This document shows, in pieces, positions 33,655 to 42,029 of a stretch of DNA of 64,000 nucleotides (position 1 is its first letter; the number at the start of each line of letters is the position of its first letter). A program made the translations under genes and the position numbers. The notes under the pieces are model-generated. The model did not search any database and had not been told where the DNA came from. It worked only from the letters and a program-made list of their open reading frames with translations. Origin of the DNA: Micromonospora yangpuensis (GTDB lineage: Bacteria; Actinomycetota; Actinomycetes; Mycobacteriales; Micromonosporaceae); assembly GCF_900091615.1 (NCBI RefSeq), contig NZ_FMIA01000002.1, forward strand, positions 5,890,001 through 5,954,000, read 5' to 3'.

Positions 33655-34132
33655 CCTCGGCACGGATCTGACGCCAGCGGCGGGCCTGCTCCGGGCCGAG
33701 CCAGTAGAAGGTGCCGGTCTCACCGTCCAGGGAGCTGGGGACGTACCGGTTCAGCGGCAGGCCGAGATCCCGGTAGCCGGGGTGGGACCGCAGCATCCGG
33801 CTCACCCCGGCCAGCGCGCCACCGAGCTGCTGTCGGGGCACCCGGATGGTGGCGCAGACCTCCTCGGCGGAGAGCCACTGCCCGGGTCGGGTGGCCAACA
33901 GGTCGAGCATCCGCAGCACGGTGCCGTGGCTCTTGGACCGGCCGCTGGCGAACCGCCGCAGGTCCGCGACCGGCCACTGCACGGACTCCGGCGGCTGGGG
34001 GCGGGGTTGCCGGGGCACCGGGCGCACCGCCTCGCCCCAGCCGTCCAGCTCGGCCAGGAGCGCCGCGACGTGCGGCAGGTACGCCGCCGGCACGGCGATG
34101 TGTACGAGTTCGGGGCCGGCCCCGTCAGGCAT
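33635..34132 (-). CDS. Hypothetical protein with winged-helix-like segment
   Basis: 165 residues. The N-terminal part (LVHIAVPAAYLPHVAALLAELDG) and a C-terminal helical part (TVLRMLDLLATRPGQWLSAE ... VPRQQLGGALAGVSRMLR) look like a small regulator. No named family recognised. It ends in an overlap with mshD and starts 7 nt after the pstB stop, so it may be the last gene of the pst operon. Confidence 0.6.
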   Translation of the reverse strand: MPDGAGPELVHIAVPAAYLPHVAALLAELDGWGEAVRPVPRQPRPQPPESVQWPVADLRRFASGRSKSHGTVLRMLDLLATRPGQWLSAEEVCATIRVPRQQLGGALAGVSRMLRSHPGYRDLGLPLNRYVPSSLDGETGTFYWLGPEQARRWRQIRAEVTGGGS

Positions 34133-34139
34133 CGACCGG

Positions 34140-35024
34140 TCAGCCGAAACGGCCGGTGATGTAGTCCTCGGTCCGCTTGTCCCCCGGGTTGGTGAAGATC
34201 CGCGAGGTCTGGTCGAACTCGACCAGGCGGCCGTGGCGTACCTGCTTCTCGTCGACCTCGGCGGTGAAGAAGGCGGTGTAGTGGCTGACCCGGGCGGCCT
34301 GCTGCATGTTGTGCGTGACGATGACGATCGTGTACGACTTCGACAGCTCGTACATCAGGTCCTCGACCTTGCTGGTGGCGATCGGGTCCAGTGCCGAGCA
34401 GGGCTCGTCCATCAGGATCACGTCCGGCTTGACGGCGATCGTCCGGGCGATGCAGAGCCGCTGCTGCTGACCACCGGAGAGGGCCAGCCCGCTGCTCTTG
34501 AGCTTGTCCTTCACCTCGTCCCAGAGGGCGGCCCCGGTGAGCGCCTCCTCGACGTGGTCGTCGAGCTTGCCCTTGATCCCGTTGATCCGCAGCCCGTACG
34601 CCACGTTGTCGTAGATGGACTTGGGGAACGGGTTGGGCTTCTGGAAGACCATGCCGATCCGCCGCCGGACCTGGATCGGGTCCACGCCCTTGGCGTAGAT
34701 GTCCTGCCCGTGGTAGCTGACCGTGCCGGTGACCCGGGCACCGGGGATCAGGTCGTTCATCCGGTTCAGCGAACGCAGGATCGTCGACTTGCCGCAGCCG
34801 GACGGGCCGATCATCGCGGTGATCTGGTTCTGCCGGATCGGCATCGAGGTGCCCCGGACCGCCTCGTAGCTGCCGTAGTGGACGCTGACGTCGGCCAGGT
34901 CCATCACGGTGGTGCTGCCGCCCGGGTTGTCCAGGCCGGCGTCCTGCCAGCCCGCCGAGGGTGCGCTGACGGAGACCGAGGGGTGCGAGGTGACGGTACC
35001 GGCGGGGGTGTTCGTGGTGGCCAT
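34140..35024 (-). CDS. pstB: Phosphate ABC transporter ATP-binding protein PstB
   Basis: 294 residues. Walker [10 protein letters not shown] (73-81), Q-loop in [20 protein letters not shown], signature LSGGQQQR, Walker [14 protein letters not shown], switch His in [13 protein letters not shown]. It powers high-affinity phosphate import with PstSCA. The first 40 residues are an extra flexible extension. Downstream of pstA by 3 nt. Confidence 0.96.
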   Translation of the reverse strand: MATTNTPAGTVTSHPSVSVSAPSAGWQDAGLDNPGGSTTVMDLADVSVHYGSYEAVRGTSMPIRQNQITAMIGPSGCGKSTILRSLNRMNDLIPGARVTGTVSYHGQDIYAKGVDPIQVRRRIGMVFQKPNPFPKSIYDNVAYGLRINGIKGKLDDHVEEALTGAALWDEVKDKLKSSGLALSGGQQQRLCIARTIAVKPDVILMDEPCSALDPIATSKVEDLMYELSKSYTIVIVTHNMQQAARVSHYTAFFTAEVDEKQVRHGRLVEFDQTSRIFTNPGDKRTEDYITGRFG

Positions 35025-35027
35025 GGT

Positions 35028-35945
35028 TCAGCGCTCCTTCAGGGCGAATCGGTTGGCGATGATTCGGGCGACGACCGTGAAGACGACCACGATCACGATC
35101 AGGGTCAGCGCCGCTCCCCAGGCCCGGTCCTGGGCGCCGACGAAGGGCTGACTGGCGTTGCGGAAGATCTGTGCCGGCAACGCGGTGTTGGAGCCGTCGA
35201 AGAGGTTGGTGTTGGTGGAGAAGACGATGCCGGTGACGATGACGATCGGCGCGGTCTCGCCGGCCGCGCGGGCCACCGCCAGCAGCGAACCGCTGGTGAT
35301 GCCGGAGATCGCGGCGGGCAGCACCACGGTCAGGATGGTCCGCCACTTGCGGGCCCCCAGCGCCAGGCTGGCCTGGCGCAGCTCGTCGGGGACCAGCCGG
35401 AGCATCTCCTCGCTGCTGCGGATCACCACCGGCAGCATCAGGCAGGCCAGCGCCAGCGCCCCGGCGAAGCCGCTGAACTTGCCCACCACCAGCACCCAGG
35501 CGATGTAGATGAACAGCCCCATCACGATCGACGGGACACCGGTCATCACGTCGGCCATCAGCCGGATGATCCGGGCCAGCGGCTTCTGCTTGCCGTACTC
35601 GTTGAGGTAGATCGCGCCGAAGACGCCGAGCGGGATGGCCATCAGCGAGGCCGCGCCGGTGATCAGCAGGGTGCCGACGATGGCCGGGCCCATCCCCGGG
35701 CCCTCCCGGCGGTACGAGTTGGGGATGTCGGCATTGAGGAAGTCCAGGCTCATCACCCCGGCGCCCCGGCTCAGCACGGTCCACATCACCAGGCCCAGCG
35801 GGATGATCGCCAGGACCAGGGCGAGGTAGATGCCGCCGGAGGCGACGTGGTTGACGATCCGCCGTCGCAGCGACAGCGCGCCCCGGCTCAGGTCCGGCGC
35901 GCCCCGGCCACGGTCGGTGGCGGGCGGCGTCGCGGTGGCGGTCAC
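35028..35945 (-). CDS. pstA: Phosphate ABC transporter permease PstA
   Basis: 305 residues, six transmembrane helices. The EAA-type loop is present (ASLALGARKWRTILTVVLPAAISGI). The GTG start overlaps the TGA of pstC (GTGA). Forms the membrane channel with PstC. Confidence 0.95.
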   Translation of the reverse strand: MTATATPPATDRGRGAPDLSRGALSLRRRIVNHVASGGIYLALVLAIIPLGLVMWTVLSRGAGVMSLDFLNADIPNSYRREGPGMGPAIVGTLLITGAASLMAIPLGVFGAIYLNEYGKQKPLARIIRLMADVMTGVPSIVMGLFIYIAWVLVVGKFSGFAGALALACLMLPVVIRSSEEMLRLVPDELRQASLALGARKWRTILTVVLPAAISGITSGSLLAVARAAGETAPIVIVTGIVFSTNTNLFDGSNTALPAQIFRNASQPFVGAQDRAWGAALTLIVIVVVFTVVARIIANRFALKER

Positions 35946-36934
35946 GCCACCCCTCCCCTCATCTTGGCCTCCGCCCGGCGGACGATCCGCTGGGCGACCA
36001 GGTTGATCAGCACGGTCATCGCGAAGAGCACCACGCCGAGCCCGATCAGGGCGGCGGTGAACGTGCCTGTCGACTCGCCGAACTGCTGCACGATCACGGC
36101 GGCCATGGTGTTGCCGGGCTCGAAGACGTTCGCGGAGATGTTGGTGGCCCCGCCGACGACCAGCGCGACGGCGATGGTCTCGCCCATCGCCCGGCCGAGG
36201 CCGAGCATCACCGCGCCGGTGATCCCGCCGAAGCTGTGCGGGAAGACCGCGCCCCGGATCATCTCCCAGCGGGTGGCACCGAGCGCTAGGGCGGCGTCCT
36301 TGTCGGCCTGCGGCACGGTGCCGAAGACCTCCCGGCAGATGGAGGTGATGATCGGGGTGACCATGATGGCCAGGATCAGCCCGGCGGTCATGAAGTTACG
36401 CCCGCTGGCCGCCTCACCGAAGACGCTGCCGAGCACCGGGATGCCGCCGAGCAGGTCGTGCGTGCCCCGGTAGAAGTCGACGAGCACGGGGGCGAGGACC
36501 AGCACCCCCCAGAGCCCGAAGACCACCGACGGTACGGCGGCCAGCAGGTCGATCACGGTGACCGCGGTGGTACGCAGCCGGCGCGGGGCCAGCTCGGTGA
36601 TGAACAGCGCGATCCCGATGGAGACCGGGACGGCGATGATCAGCGCGATCAGGGAGGTGACCGCGGTGCCGTACATGAAGGAGAGCGCCCCGAAGACGGC
36701 CGCCCCCTCGGCGGGGTTCGGGTCCCAGGTGCTCTCGGTGACGTACCGCAGGCCCATCTCGGCGAAGGCCGGCCAGGCCTCCCGGACGGTGGTGATCAGG
36801 ATGAGGGCGAGGATCGCCAGCACCAGCAGCCCGGTGCCGAGGGTCCACCAGGAGAAGGCACGGTCGGCCAGCAGCCCACCCCGCTGCGGGGCCAGGCTGG
36901 GCCGGGTCTCGGGTTTGCGCTCTGTCAGGGTCAT
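35942..36934 (-). CDS. pstC: Phosphate ABC transporter permease PstC
   Basis: 330 residues, six to seven transmembrane helices, ending with an EAA loop (DKDAALALGATRWEMIRGAV). It lies 127 bp downstream of pstS; that gap has a GC-rich stem that may reduce expression relative to pstS. Confidence 0.95.
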   Translation of the reverse strand: MTLTERKPETRPSLAPQRGGLLADRAFSWWTLGTGLLVLAILALILITTVREAWPAFAEMGLRYVTESTWDPNPAEGAAVFGALSFMYGTAVTSLIALIIAVPVSIGIALFITELAPRRLRTTAVTVIDLLAAVPSVVFGLWGVLVLAPVLVDFYRGTHDLLGGIPVLGSVFGEAASGRNFMTAGLILAIMVTPIITSICREVFGTVPQADKDAALALGATRWEMIRGAVFPHSFGGITGAVMLGLGRAMGETIAVALVVGGATNISANVFEPGNTMAAVIVQQFGESTGTFTAALIGLGVVLFAMTVLINLVAQRIVRRAEAKMRGGVA

Positions 36935-37061
36935 CTCGTCTCCAGCGGTCCGGGGTCTCCAGCGGCTTGCCGAGCCGGGGTGGCTCCGGCTGCCCGGTCG
37001 GGGACGAGGCCTGGTCGGCCCCGCCCCCGTCCGGCATCGCCTCGGGCGATCTCGGTCCTGA

Positions 37062-38144
37062 TCAGCTCTGGATCTTCTCGACCTGGGCCAGGGCCTTCTC
37101 CTTCAGCGACGCGGGCAGCGGCGCGAAGTCGACGTCCTTGGCCAGGTCCTGGCCGTCGTTGAGCAGGTACGTCACGAAGGCCTTGACCAACTCGGCCTTC
37201 TTCGGGTCGTCGTAGCTGGTCTTGACCAGCAGGAAGGTCGGGGCGGTGATCGGGTACGCGTTGGCCCCGGCCGCGTCGAGCGGGTTGTAGCTGAGGTCCT
37301 CGGCGACCTGCGCGCCCTCCAGGCCGGCGGTGGTCCCCTCGATCGACGGCGCGACGTACTGGCCGTCCTTGTTCTTGATCGCGGCGAACGTCAGCTGGCT
37401 GGCCACGGCGTCGCTCAGGTCGACGTACCCGATGCCGCCGTCGGCCTGCTTGACGATCTGCGCCACGCCGGTGTTCTTCTCGCCGCCCTGGGTGTTGGAC
37501 GGCCAGTTCACCGTGTCACCGCTGCCGAGCTTCCAGGTGTTCGGCGCGGCGGCGGCGAGGTACTTGGTGAAGTTGCTGGTGGTGCCGGAGCCGTCGGAGC
37601 GGTGGGCCACCGTGATCGGGGTGGCCGGCAGGCTCACGCCGGGGTTGTCGGCGGCGATCGCCGCGTCGTTCCAGGTCCTGATCTCCGACTGGAAGATCTT
37701 GGCCAGGGTGTCCGGGCTGAGCTGGAGCTTGTCCACGCCCGACAGGTTGTAGCTGACGGTGATCGGCGCGGCGACGGTCGGCACGTAGAGGTAGCTGCCG
37801 GCGGCCGGGCCGTCAGTGTCCTTGACCAGGCTGTCGGTGCCGGCGAAATCGGTCAGGCCCTCACCGAACTGCTTCTTGCCGGTGCCGGAGCCGGTGGCGT
37901 TGTAGTTGATGGTGACGTTCGGCGCGGCCTCCTTGAAGGCCGTGATGACCTCCTGGTAGTACGCGTCGGGGAAGCTCGCGCCGGAGGCCTTCAGCTCACC
38001 GGAAAGGTCGGCGTAGTCGCCTCCGGCGTTGTTGCCGGCGCCCGGGGTGTCGCTGTCGCTGTCGCTGGTGCCACAGCCAGTGAGCGCGAGTGCGGCGAGC
38101 GCTACGCCGGCGAGGACGCGCCGCGAGAGCACGTTGCGGTTCAC
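37062..38144 (-). CDS. pstS: Phosphate-binding lipoprotein PstS
   Basis: 360 residues. A lipoprotein signal peptide ends in the lipobox LTGC (C24). The mature protein has the PstS phosphate-binding pattern (LKASGASFPDAYYQEVITAF; YNATGSGTGKKQF; DFAGTDSLV; RSDGSGTTSNFTKYL). GTG at 38144 with an AGAGAGG site. First gene of pstSCAB, with a PHO box about 90 bp upstream. Confidence 0.96.
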   Translation of the reverse strand: MNRNVLSRRVLAGVALAALALTGCGTSDSDSDTPGAGNNAGGDYADLSGELKASGASFPDAYYQEVITAFKEAAPNVTINYNATGSGTGKKQFGEGLTDFAGTDSLVKDTDGPAAGSYLYVPTVAAPITVSYNLSGVDKLQLSPDTLAKIFQSEIRTWNDAAIAADNPGVSLPATPITVAHRSDGSGTTSNFTKYLAAAAPNTWKLGSGDTVNWPSNTQGGEKNTGVAQIVKQADGGIGYVDLSDAVASQLTFAAIKNKDGQYVAPSIEGTTAGLEGAQVAEDLSYNPLDAAGANAYPITAPTFLLVKTSYDDPKKAELVKAFVTYLLNDGQDLAKDVDFAPLPASLKEKALAQVEKIQS

Positions 38145-38459
38145 CTCAGAATTGCCTCTCTCTAGGGGTCGTCGGGTCTTCCTCGACCTGACGCCACCGA
38201 CGCTAGGAGCGGCAGGTAGCCGGATTCCCGGCACTTGGTGAACCGCAGGTGAACAGGTCCCCCGGCCCAGGTGGCCGGCAACTGAGGACGAAATGTCAGG
38301 AACATGAACGTACTGACGCGTGTGCCCGGCCCGGCGCTTCCGGCTCTCCCGCCCGGCGCTCCCGGCTCTCCCGCCCGGCTCTCTCGCCCAGGTCTCCCGG
38401 CGCGGCGCGGGCCGCTCGTCGATACGGGACCTCGTGGATCGTTGCCTACCCTTGGGGGC
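38145..38459. promoter_or_regulatory. Divergent pstS-phoU control region, 315 bp
   Basis: Holds the PHO box (38233-38254) near pstS. Toward phoU it holds a GC-rich tandem repeat of about 21 bp (CGGCTCTCCCGCCCGGCGCTC and variants, 38338-38403). No small ORF is supported. Confidence 0.6.
38233..38254 (-). promoter_or_regulatory. PHO box (PhoP operator) of pstS
   Basis: On the pstS coding strand, two 11-nt direct repeats GTTCACCTGCG and GTTCACCAAGT, the consensus layout of actinobacterial PhoP boxes. Phosphate starvation should activate pstSCAB through PhoRP. Confidence 0.85.
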
Positions 38460-39098
38460 ATGAGCCGGTACACGCACCTGGCAGACTTCGACCAGTTGGC
38501 AGGAATGTTGGCGGTGGCCGGGCGGGAGCTGTGTCCGGTGATCCGGTCGGCGAGCCGGGCCCTGCTGGAGGCCGACGCCGAGGCCGCACGGGCGGTACGC
38601 GCCGAGGTGGCCGCCGCCCGCGGACTGCACGACCGGATCGAGAGCTGGGTGCCGGCGGTGCTGGCCCGCCGCCAACCGGTCGCCTCCGACCTGCGGCTGC
38701 TCGTGGCCGGGCTGCGGATGAACGGGGACATGCGCCGGATGGGGGTGCTCGCCGGGCACATCGCCGGGGTGGCCCTCAGCCGGTACCCGGACCCGGTCCT
38801 GCCGGCCCAGGTGCGCCCCACCTTCGTGGCGATGGCCGACGCGGCGGCCCGGCTTGCCGACAAGGCCGCCCTGGTGATGGCGACCCGGGACCGGGTGGAC
38901 GCGATCCAGACCGGCCTGGACGACGACGAGCTGGACGCGCTGCAACGCTCGCTCTTCACCGTGCTCACCGACGACTGGCCGTACGGCATCCCCGCTGCCG
39001 TCGACGTGGCGATGCTCGGCCGCTACTACGAACGCTTCGCCGACCACGCCGTCGGGGTGGCCCGCCAGGTCGCCTACCTGATCGACGGCAACCGCTGA
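38460..39098 (+). CDS. phoU: PhoU-family phosphate-signalling protein
   Basis: 212 residues, two three-helix PhoU repeats (the second seen in DALQRSLFTVLTDDWPYGIP ... LGRYYERFADHAVGVARQV). It dampens Pst/PhoR activity when phosphate is plentiful. ATG at 38460 follows GGGGGC; an in-frame upstream extension is low-complexity and rejected. The 3' end overlaps the convergent XRE gene by 25 bp. Confidence 0.92.
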   Translation: MSRYTHLADFDQLAGMLAVAGRELCPVIRSASRALLEADAEAARAVRAEVAAARGLHDRIESWVPAVLARRQPVASDLRLLVAGLRMNGDMRRMGVLAGHIAGVALSRYPDPVLPAQVRPTFVAMADAAARLADKAALVMATRDRVDAIQTGLDDDELDALQRSLFTVLTDDWPYGIPAAVDVAMLGRYYERFADHAVGVARQVAYLIDGNR

Positions 39099-40108
39099 GC
39101 CAGCCGCAACACCTCCGCCGGCACCGCACCGCCGCGCAGTACGGCGGCGAGCACCGTACCCGCGAACGGCCGGGACCGCAGCTCGTCCGGGGCGGTCCGG
39201 TCCAGCTCGACGAGCGTCCGCCCGGCCGCCGGCACGTCACCGACCAGCAGGAACGCCCGCGCCACGTCGACCAGGTACGCGCCCCGGTGTTCGGCCGGCA
39301 ACCGCCGCCACTCCGCCAGTAGGGCGGCGCGGTCGAGCAGCTCCTCGGCGCGGGACCGGTCACCGCAGTTGGCAGCGGCGAAGGCCCCCTCGACCAGCAG
39401 CGTTCCGCGTACCGACAGCTCGGCACCGGACGGTGACCAGAGTTCGGTGCCGGGCAGCGCGTCGGCGGCGGCCACCGTCGCGGCGAGCGCCAACCGGCCC
39501 CGGCCGAGGGCCCGCAGCGCCGCGCCGAGCGGGATCGCCGCGACGGCGGCGCGCAGGGGGTCACCGGCGGCCATCGTCATCGCCCGGTCGGCGGCCAACC
39601 AGGCCAACTCGGCCGCGCCGAGTTTCACCAGCACCGCCGCCGTCACCCGGTACACCTCCCCCGCCGGCTCGGCCCGGACCGGCCGGACCGTGTCCAGCAA
39701 CGCCGGCAGCGTCCGCAACAGCTGCGGATAGTGCGCGTGCTGGTAGGCCAGCCAGGCGTGGGCCACCTGCCGGTCCAGCTCGGCGGCGGTCGGTGCCGGC
39801 CGAACGGCCGGAGCGCTGTCGTACCGGGCGAGCGCGGCGCGTACCTCCTCCACGCCGTCGGCGGCGGGAGTCACGGTCGGCGGCTCGGGGCGACCGAGCA
39901 GCAGCACCGGGTCGACCCGCAGCACCCGGCCCAGATCCTGGATGACCGAGTACCGGTCGAGGGTGCGGATCCCCCGCTCCACCTTGTCCACCCAGCTCTT
40001 CGACTTACCGAGCCGGTCGGCGAGCATCTGCTGGGTCAGCCGCCGCCGGATCCGCCACTGCGCCACCCGCCGCCCGATCGGCAACTCCCGCAGCTCACCC
40101 TCGATCAC
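39074..40108 (-). CDS. XRE-family regulator with TPR-like helical domain
   Basis: 344 residues. An N-terminal XRE helix-turn-helix is at about 8-65 (IRRRLTQQMLADRLGKSKSW ... KVERGIRTLDRYSVIQDLGR). The long all-helical C-terminus has repeated 35-residue units of TPR type (AELAWLAADRAMTMAAGDPL; SRAEELLDRAALLAEWRRLP). This is a common regulator type in actinomycetes, often paired with small proteins. GTG at 40108 was chosen as it precedes the HTH by a normal distance. It lies 41 nt downstream of the DivIVA-like gene. Confidence 0.8.
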   Translation of the reverse strand: MIEGELRELPIGRRVAQWRIRRRLTQQMLADRLGKSKSWVDKVERGIRTLDRYSVIQDLGRVLRVDPVLLLGRPEPPTVTPAADGVEEVRAALARYDSAPAVRPAPTAAELDRQVAHAWLAYQHAHYPQLLRTLPALLDTVRPVRAEPAGEVYRVTAAVLVKLGAAELAWLAADRAMTMAAGDPLRAAVAAIPLGAALRALGRGRLALAATVAAADALPGTELWSPSGAELSVRGTLLVEGAFAAANCGDRSRAEELLDRAALLAEWRRLPAEHRGAYLVDVARAFLLVGDVPAAGRTLVELDRTAPDELRSRPFAGTVLAAVLRGGAVPAEVLRLAQRLPSIR

Positions 40109-40149
40109 GCCGCCACCGCCTCGTCCATCGCCGGCCACCGGTTCGCCGG

Positions 40150-40509
40150 TCACCGGTAGAGGGCGTACCGGTCGCACCACCGGGTCTGCTCCGACTGCCA
40201 GCGCCGCAGCGCCTCCTTGACCTGGTACGCCTCACCGCGCGCCCGCTCGGCCGCCTCCTGCGCGGCGGCCAGCTCGCCCGCGACCCGGTCCACGAAGCGC
40301 CGCACCTCCGCCGGGTCCAACCCGCGTCGACCGAACCGGGTACGCCCGAAGCGCCACTGCCGCACCTGCGTCGGCAGCAGCGGTACGCAGTTCCGCGACC
40401 GGTACACGGCCCCGGTGGTCCCGGCGGCGCTGTCGGGCCGGCCAGGGGCGACACCCCGTCGATGCCGAGCGGGACGACGGCGGGTCAACCACCCGAGAAC
40501 CTGTCTCAC
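40150..40509 (-). CDS. Small DivIVA-domain-like protein
   Basis: 119 residues. The first 50 are basic and Pro-rich. The core WRFGRTRFGRRGLDPAEVRR-FVDRVAGELAAA resembles the membrane-curvature-sensing DivIVA N-terminal motif, followed by a short coiled coil. The GTG at 40509 has a GGAAGGTGG site. It is in a likely two-gene operon with the XRE regulator. Role unknown. Confidence 0.7.
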   Translation of the reverse strand: MRQVLGWLTRRRPARHRRGVAPGRPDSAAGTTGAVYRSRNCVPLLPTQVRQWRFGRTRFGRRGLDPAEVRRFVDRVAGELAAAQEAAERARGEAYQVKEALRRWQSEQTRWCDRYALYR

Positions 40510-40709
40510 GTTTCCACCTTCCGAGACGTGTGGTGAAGGGCAGCTCCGGCCACGGAAGCTTCGGTTCTCGTAGCCGGAGCGCCTACTTTGAGTCCTCATT
40601 GGTTTGCCGACCGTGAGGACTGGAACCAACCTGCCATGGCTATCTATTGCTAGTCAAGCTCTCTCCATGGATGGTTCACTCTCACTGCCGACCGTGAGAG
40701 GAACAACCA
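40510..40709. promoter_or_regulatory. Divergent promoter region with direct repeats
   Basis: A 13-bp direct repeat TGCCGACCGTGAG occurs at 40605-40617 and 40686-40698. CCATGG flanks an A/T-richer stretch (40635-40675) that contains TTGACTA on the minus strand (40651-40657), a likely -35 element for the DivIVA/XRE operon. Confidence 0.5.
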
Positions 40710-40943
40710 GTGCCACCGCAGTACGCCTACCAACGCGTTGCCGACGACCTGACTCGACGGATCGAATCCGGGGAGTTCCCGCCCGGGTCCCGACTGCCCA
40801 GCCGGGCTGAGCTGTGCACGGAGTACGAGGTCTCCAGCTTCGTCGCCGACCGGGTCTTCCTCATCCTCAAGATGAACGGGCTCACCGAGTCGCTGCCCGG
40901 TGCCGGGGTGTACGTCAAGGAGAGCAGCCAGCCTGCGGGCTGA
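40710..40943 (+). CDS. GntR-type winged-helix protein lacking an effector domain
   Basis: 77 residues, GntR DNA-binding domain only (YQRVADDLTRRIESGEFPPG ... LPSRAELCTEYEVSSFVADR ... GAGVYVKE). GTG with a GAGAGGAA site. Sister in layout to 23405-23644. It is first in a row of small DNA-binding genes. Confidence 0.85.
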   Translation: MPPQYAYQRVADDLTRRIESGEFPPGSRLPSRAELCTEYEVSSFVADRVFLILKMNGLTESLPGAGVYVKESSQPAG

Positions 40944-40976
40944 GCCCGACCCGACACCCCTGAGGAGGCACCGGCC

Positions 40977-41168
40977 GTGGACCTGGTTGCCCTGTCGGAC
41001 ATCGCGAGGATGCTTGGCGACCTGTCTCGGACCCGAACGACCGAGATCACCAACCGGAAGGGCTTCCCCGACCCGGTGGCGACGGTGGCCAACGGGCGGT
41101 TGCGCATCTGGCGGCGAGCCGACGTCGACCGCTGGATCCGGGAGCACCGACCCCACCAGGCGGACTGA
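40977..41168 (+). CDS. AlpA/excisionase-like HTH protein 1
   Basis: 63 residues, MerR/AlpA-type helix-turn-helix (LSDIARMLGDLSRTRTTEIT; GFPDPVATVANGRLRIWRRA; DVDRWIREHRP). GTG at 40977 with GAGGAGG. Related to the two genes downstream. AlpA proteins act as excisionases or as small regulators; no integrase is nearby. Confidence 0.8.
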   Translation: MDLVALSDIARMLGDLSRTRTTEITNRKGFPDPVATVANGRLRIWRRADVDRWIREHRPHQAD

Positions 41169-41244
41169 CCGATGCCCGGTGCCGGGGTCTTGTCAGGAAG
41201 TGAGCCCGGCTGGCATCGACGTACCCACCGCCTATCGTCCGACC

Positions 41245-41463
41245 ATGGGCCATCGAAGAAGAAGACTGTACGGCGCACAGGAGCTTCGTGAGCGCCTGGG
41301 TGTCTCTCGCACCCGCGTACTCCAACTCGTCGCACGACCCGACTTTCCAGCACCGTACGAACGCTTGACCGGTGGGGCGATCTGGTTGACGGAAGACGTG
41401 GAACGCTGGATCGCCGAGCACCAGCCGTGGAAACTCGACGAGAACCCCGACGAAGAACCGTGA
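41245..41463 (+). CDS. AlpA/excisionase-like HTH protein 2
   Basis: 72 residues: LYGAQELRERLGVSRTRVLQ, DFPAPYERLTGGAIWLTEDV, ERWIAEHQPW, then an acidic tail. ATG at 41245. It shares the pattern DFPxPxxxLxxGxIWxTEDVExWIAEH with the protein at 41716. Confidence 0.8.
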   Translation: MGHRRRRLYGAQELRERLGVSRTRVLQLVARPDFPAPYERLTGGAIWLTEDVERWIAEHQPWKLDENPDEEP

Positions 41464-41493
41464 GCCCGAAGGACGTAGGCATCACAGGCAGCC

Positions 41494-41652
41494 TCAGCCG
41501 TCATCGTCGGAGGTCGGCCAGAGCTGCCGCTCGATGATCTCCCGAGCCCGCTCGTCCTCGGCTTCCAGCCGCCGCTTCCGGGACTGCTCTTCGCTCGTCC
41601 GCCGAGGTGCCTGCCGACCTTCCCGGTCGTCAGTACCACCGTGCTCATCCAT
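41494..41652 (-). CDS. Small highly charged protein, 52 residues
   Basis: The ATG at 41652, with a GGAGAAGGGTGG site, opens a 52-codon ORF rich in Arg, Glu and Asp (APRRTSEEQSRKRRLEAEDE; EIIERQLWPTSDDDG). It is predicted helical. It lies between two AlpA-like genes on the opposite strand. No family recognised; charge pattern and ribosome site support it as real. Confidence 0.5.
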   Translation of the reverse strand: MDEHGGTDDREGRQAPRRTSEEQSRKRRLEAEDERAREIIERQLWPTSDDDG

Positions 41653-41701
41653 GCCGAGCCACCCTTCTCCAACCCACGGCGAAAGTGTGACTACCCTCGG
41701 T

Positions 41702-41729
41702 TAGTCAACTCCACTATGGGGGTTGACTA
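41702..41729. promoter_or_regulatory. Inverted repeat TAGTCAAC / GTTGACTA over a start codon
   Basis: An 8-bp inverted repeat brackets the ATG (41716) of AlpA-like protein 3. TTGACTA on the minus strand also fits a -35 element for the 52-residue protein gene. Confidence 0.6.
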
Positions 41730-41967
41730 CCGGGCGCCTGAGATGGTCGTCGACGTGCCTCGTCATCCACTGCTGCGCGTGATGGGTGCCGCTGAGATCG
41801 CGGAGTACCTCGGCGTGTCCCGGCAGTGGGTGGAGGTGCTCAGCAAGCGCCGGGACTTCCCCGAACCGTCGGCGACGCTGAAGGCCGGTCGCATCTGGCG
41901 TACCGAGGACATCGAGCAGTGGGCGGCCGAACACCGCCCCCAACCCGAGCCCGACGAGTCCTCCTAG
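41716..41967 (+). CDS. AlpA/excisionase-like HTH protein 3
   Basis: 83 residues: RVMGAAEIAEYLGVSRQWVE, DFPEPSATLKAGRIWRTEDI, EQWAAEHRPQPEP. The ATG at 41716 sits inside an inverted repeat, so this gene may be autoregulated or leaderless. A later in-frame ATG at 41743 is an alternative start. Confidence 0.78.
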   Translation: MGVDYRAPEMVVDVPRHPLLRVMGAAEIAEYLGVSRQWVEVLSKRRDFPEPSATLKAGRIWRTEDIEQWAAEHRPQPEPDESS

Positions 41968-42029
41968 CCAAACCCGTCATACCGAACCACCAGAAGGGCG
42001 CTGTCCGAGTCAGCCGGTCTTCCGGCAAA

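Noticed and set aside
33846-36473. An 875-codon plus-strand frame antisense to pstBAC
   Set aside because: The composition is shadow-like, and the pst genes on the other strand are unambiguous.
38145-39047. Upstream extension of pstS across the phoU region
   Set aside because: It would destroy the lipoprotein signal peptide and run antisense to phoU; the PHO box lies within it.
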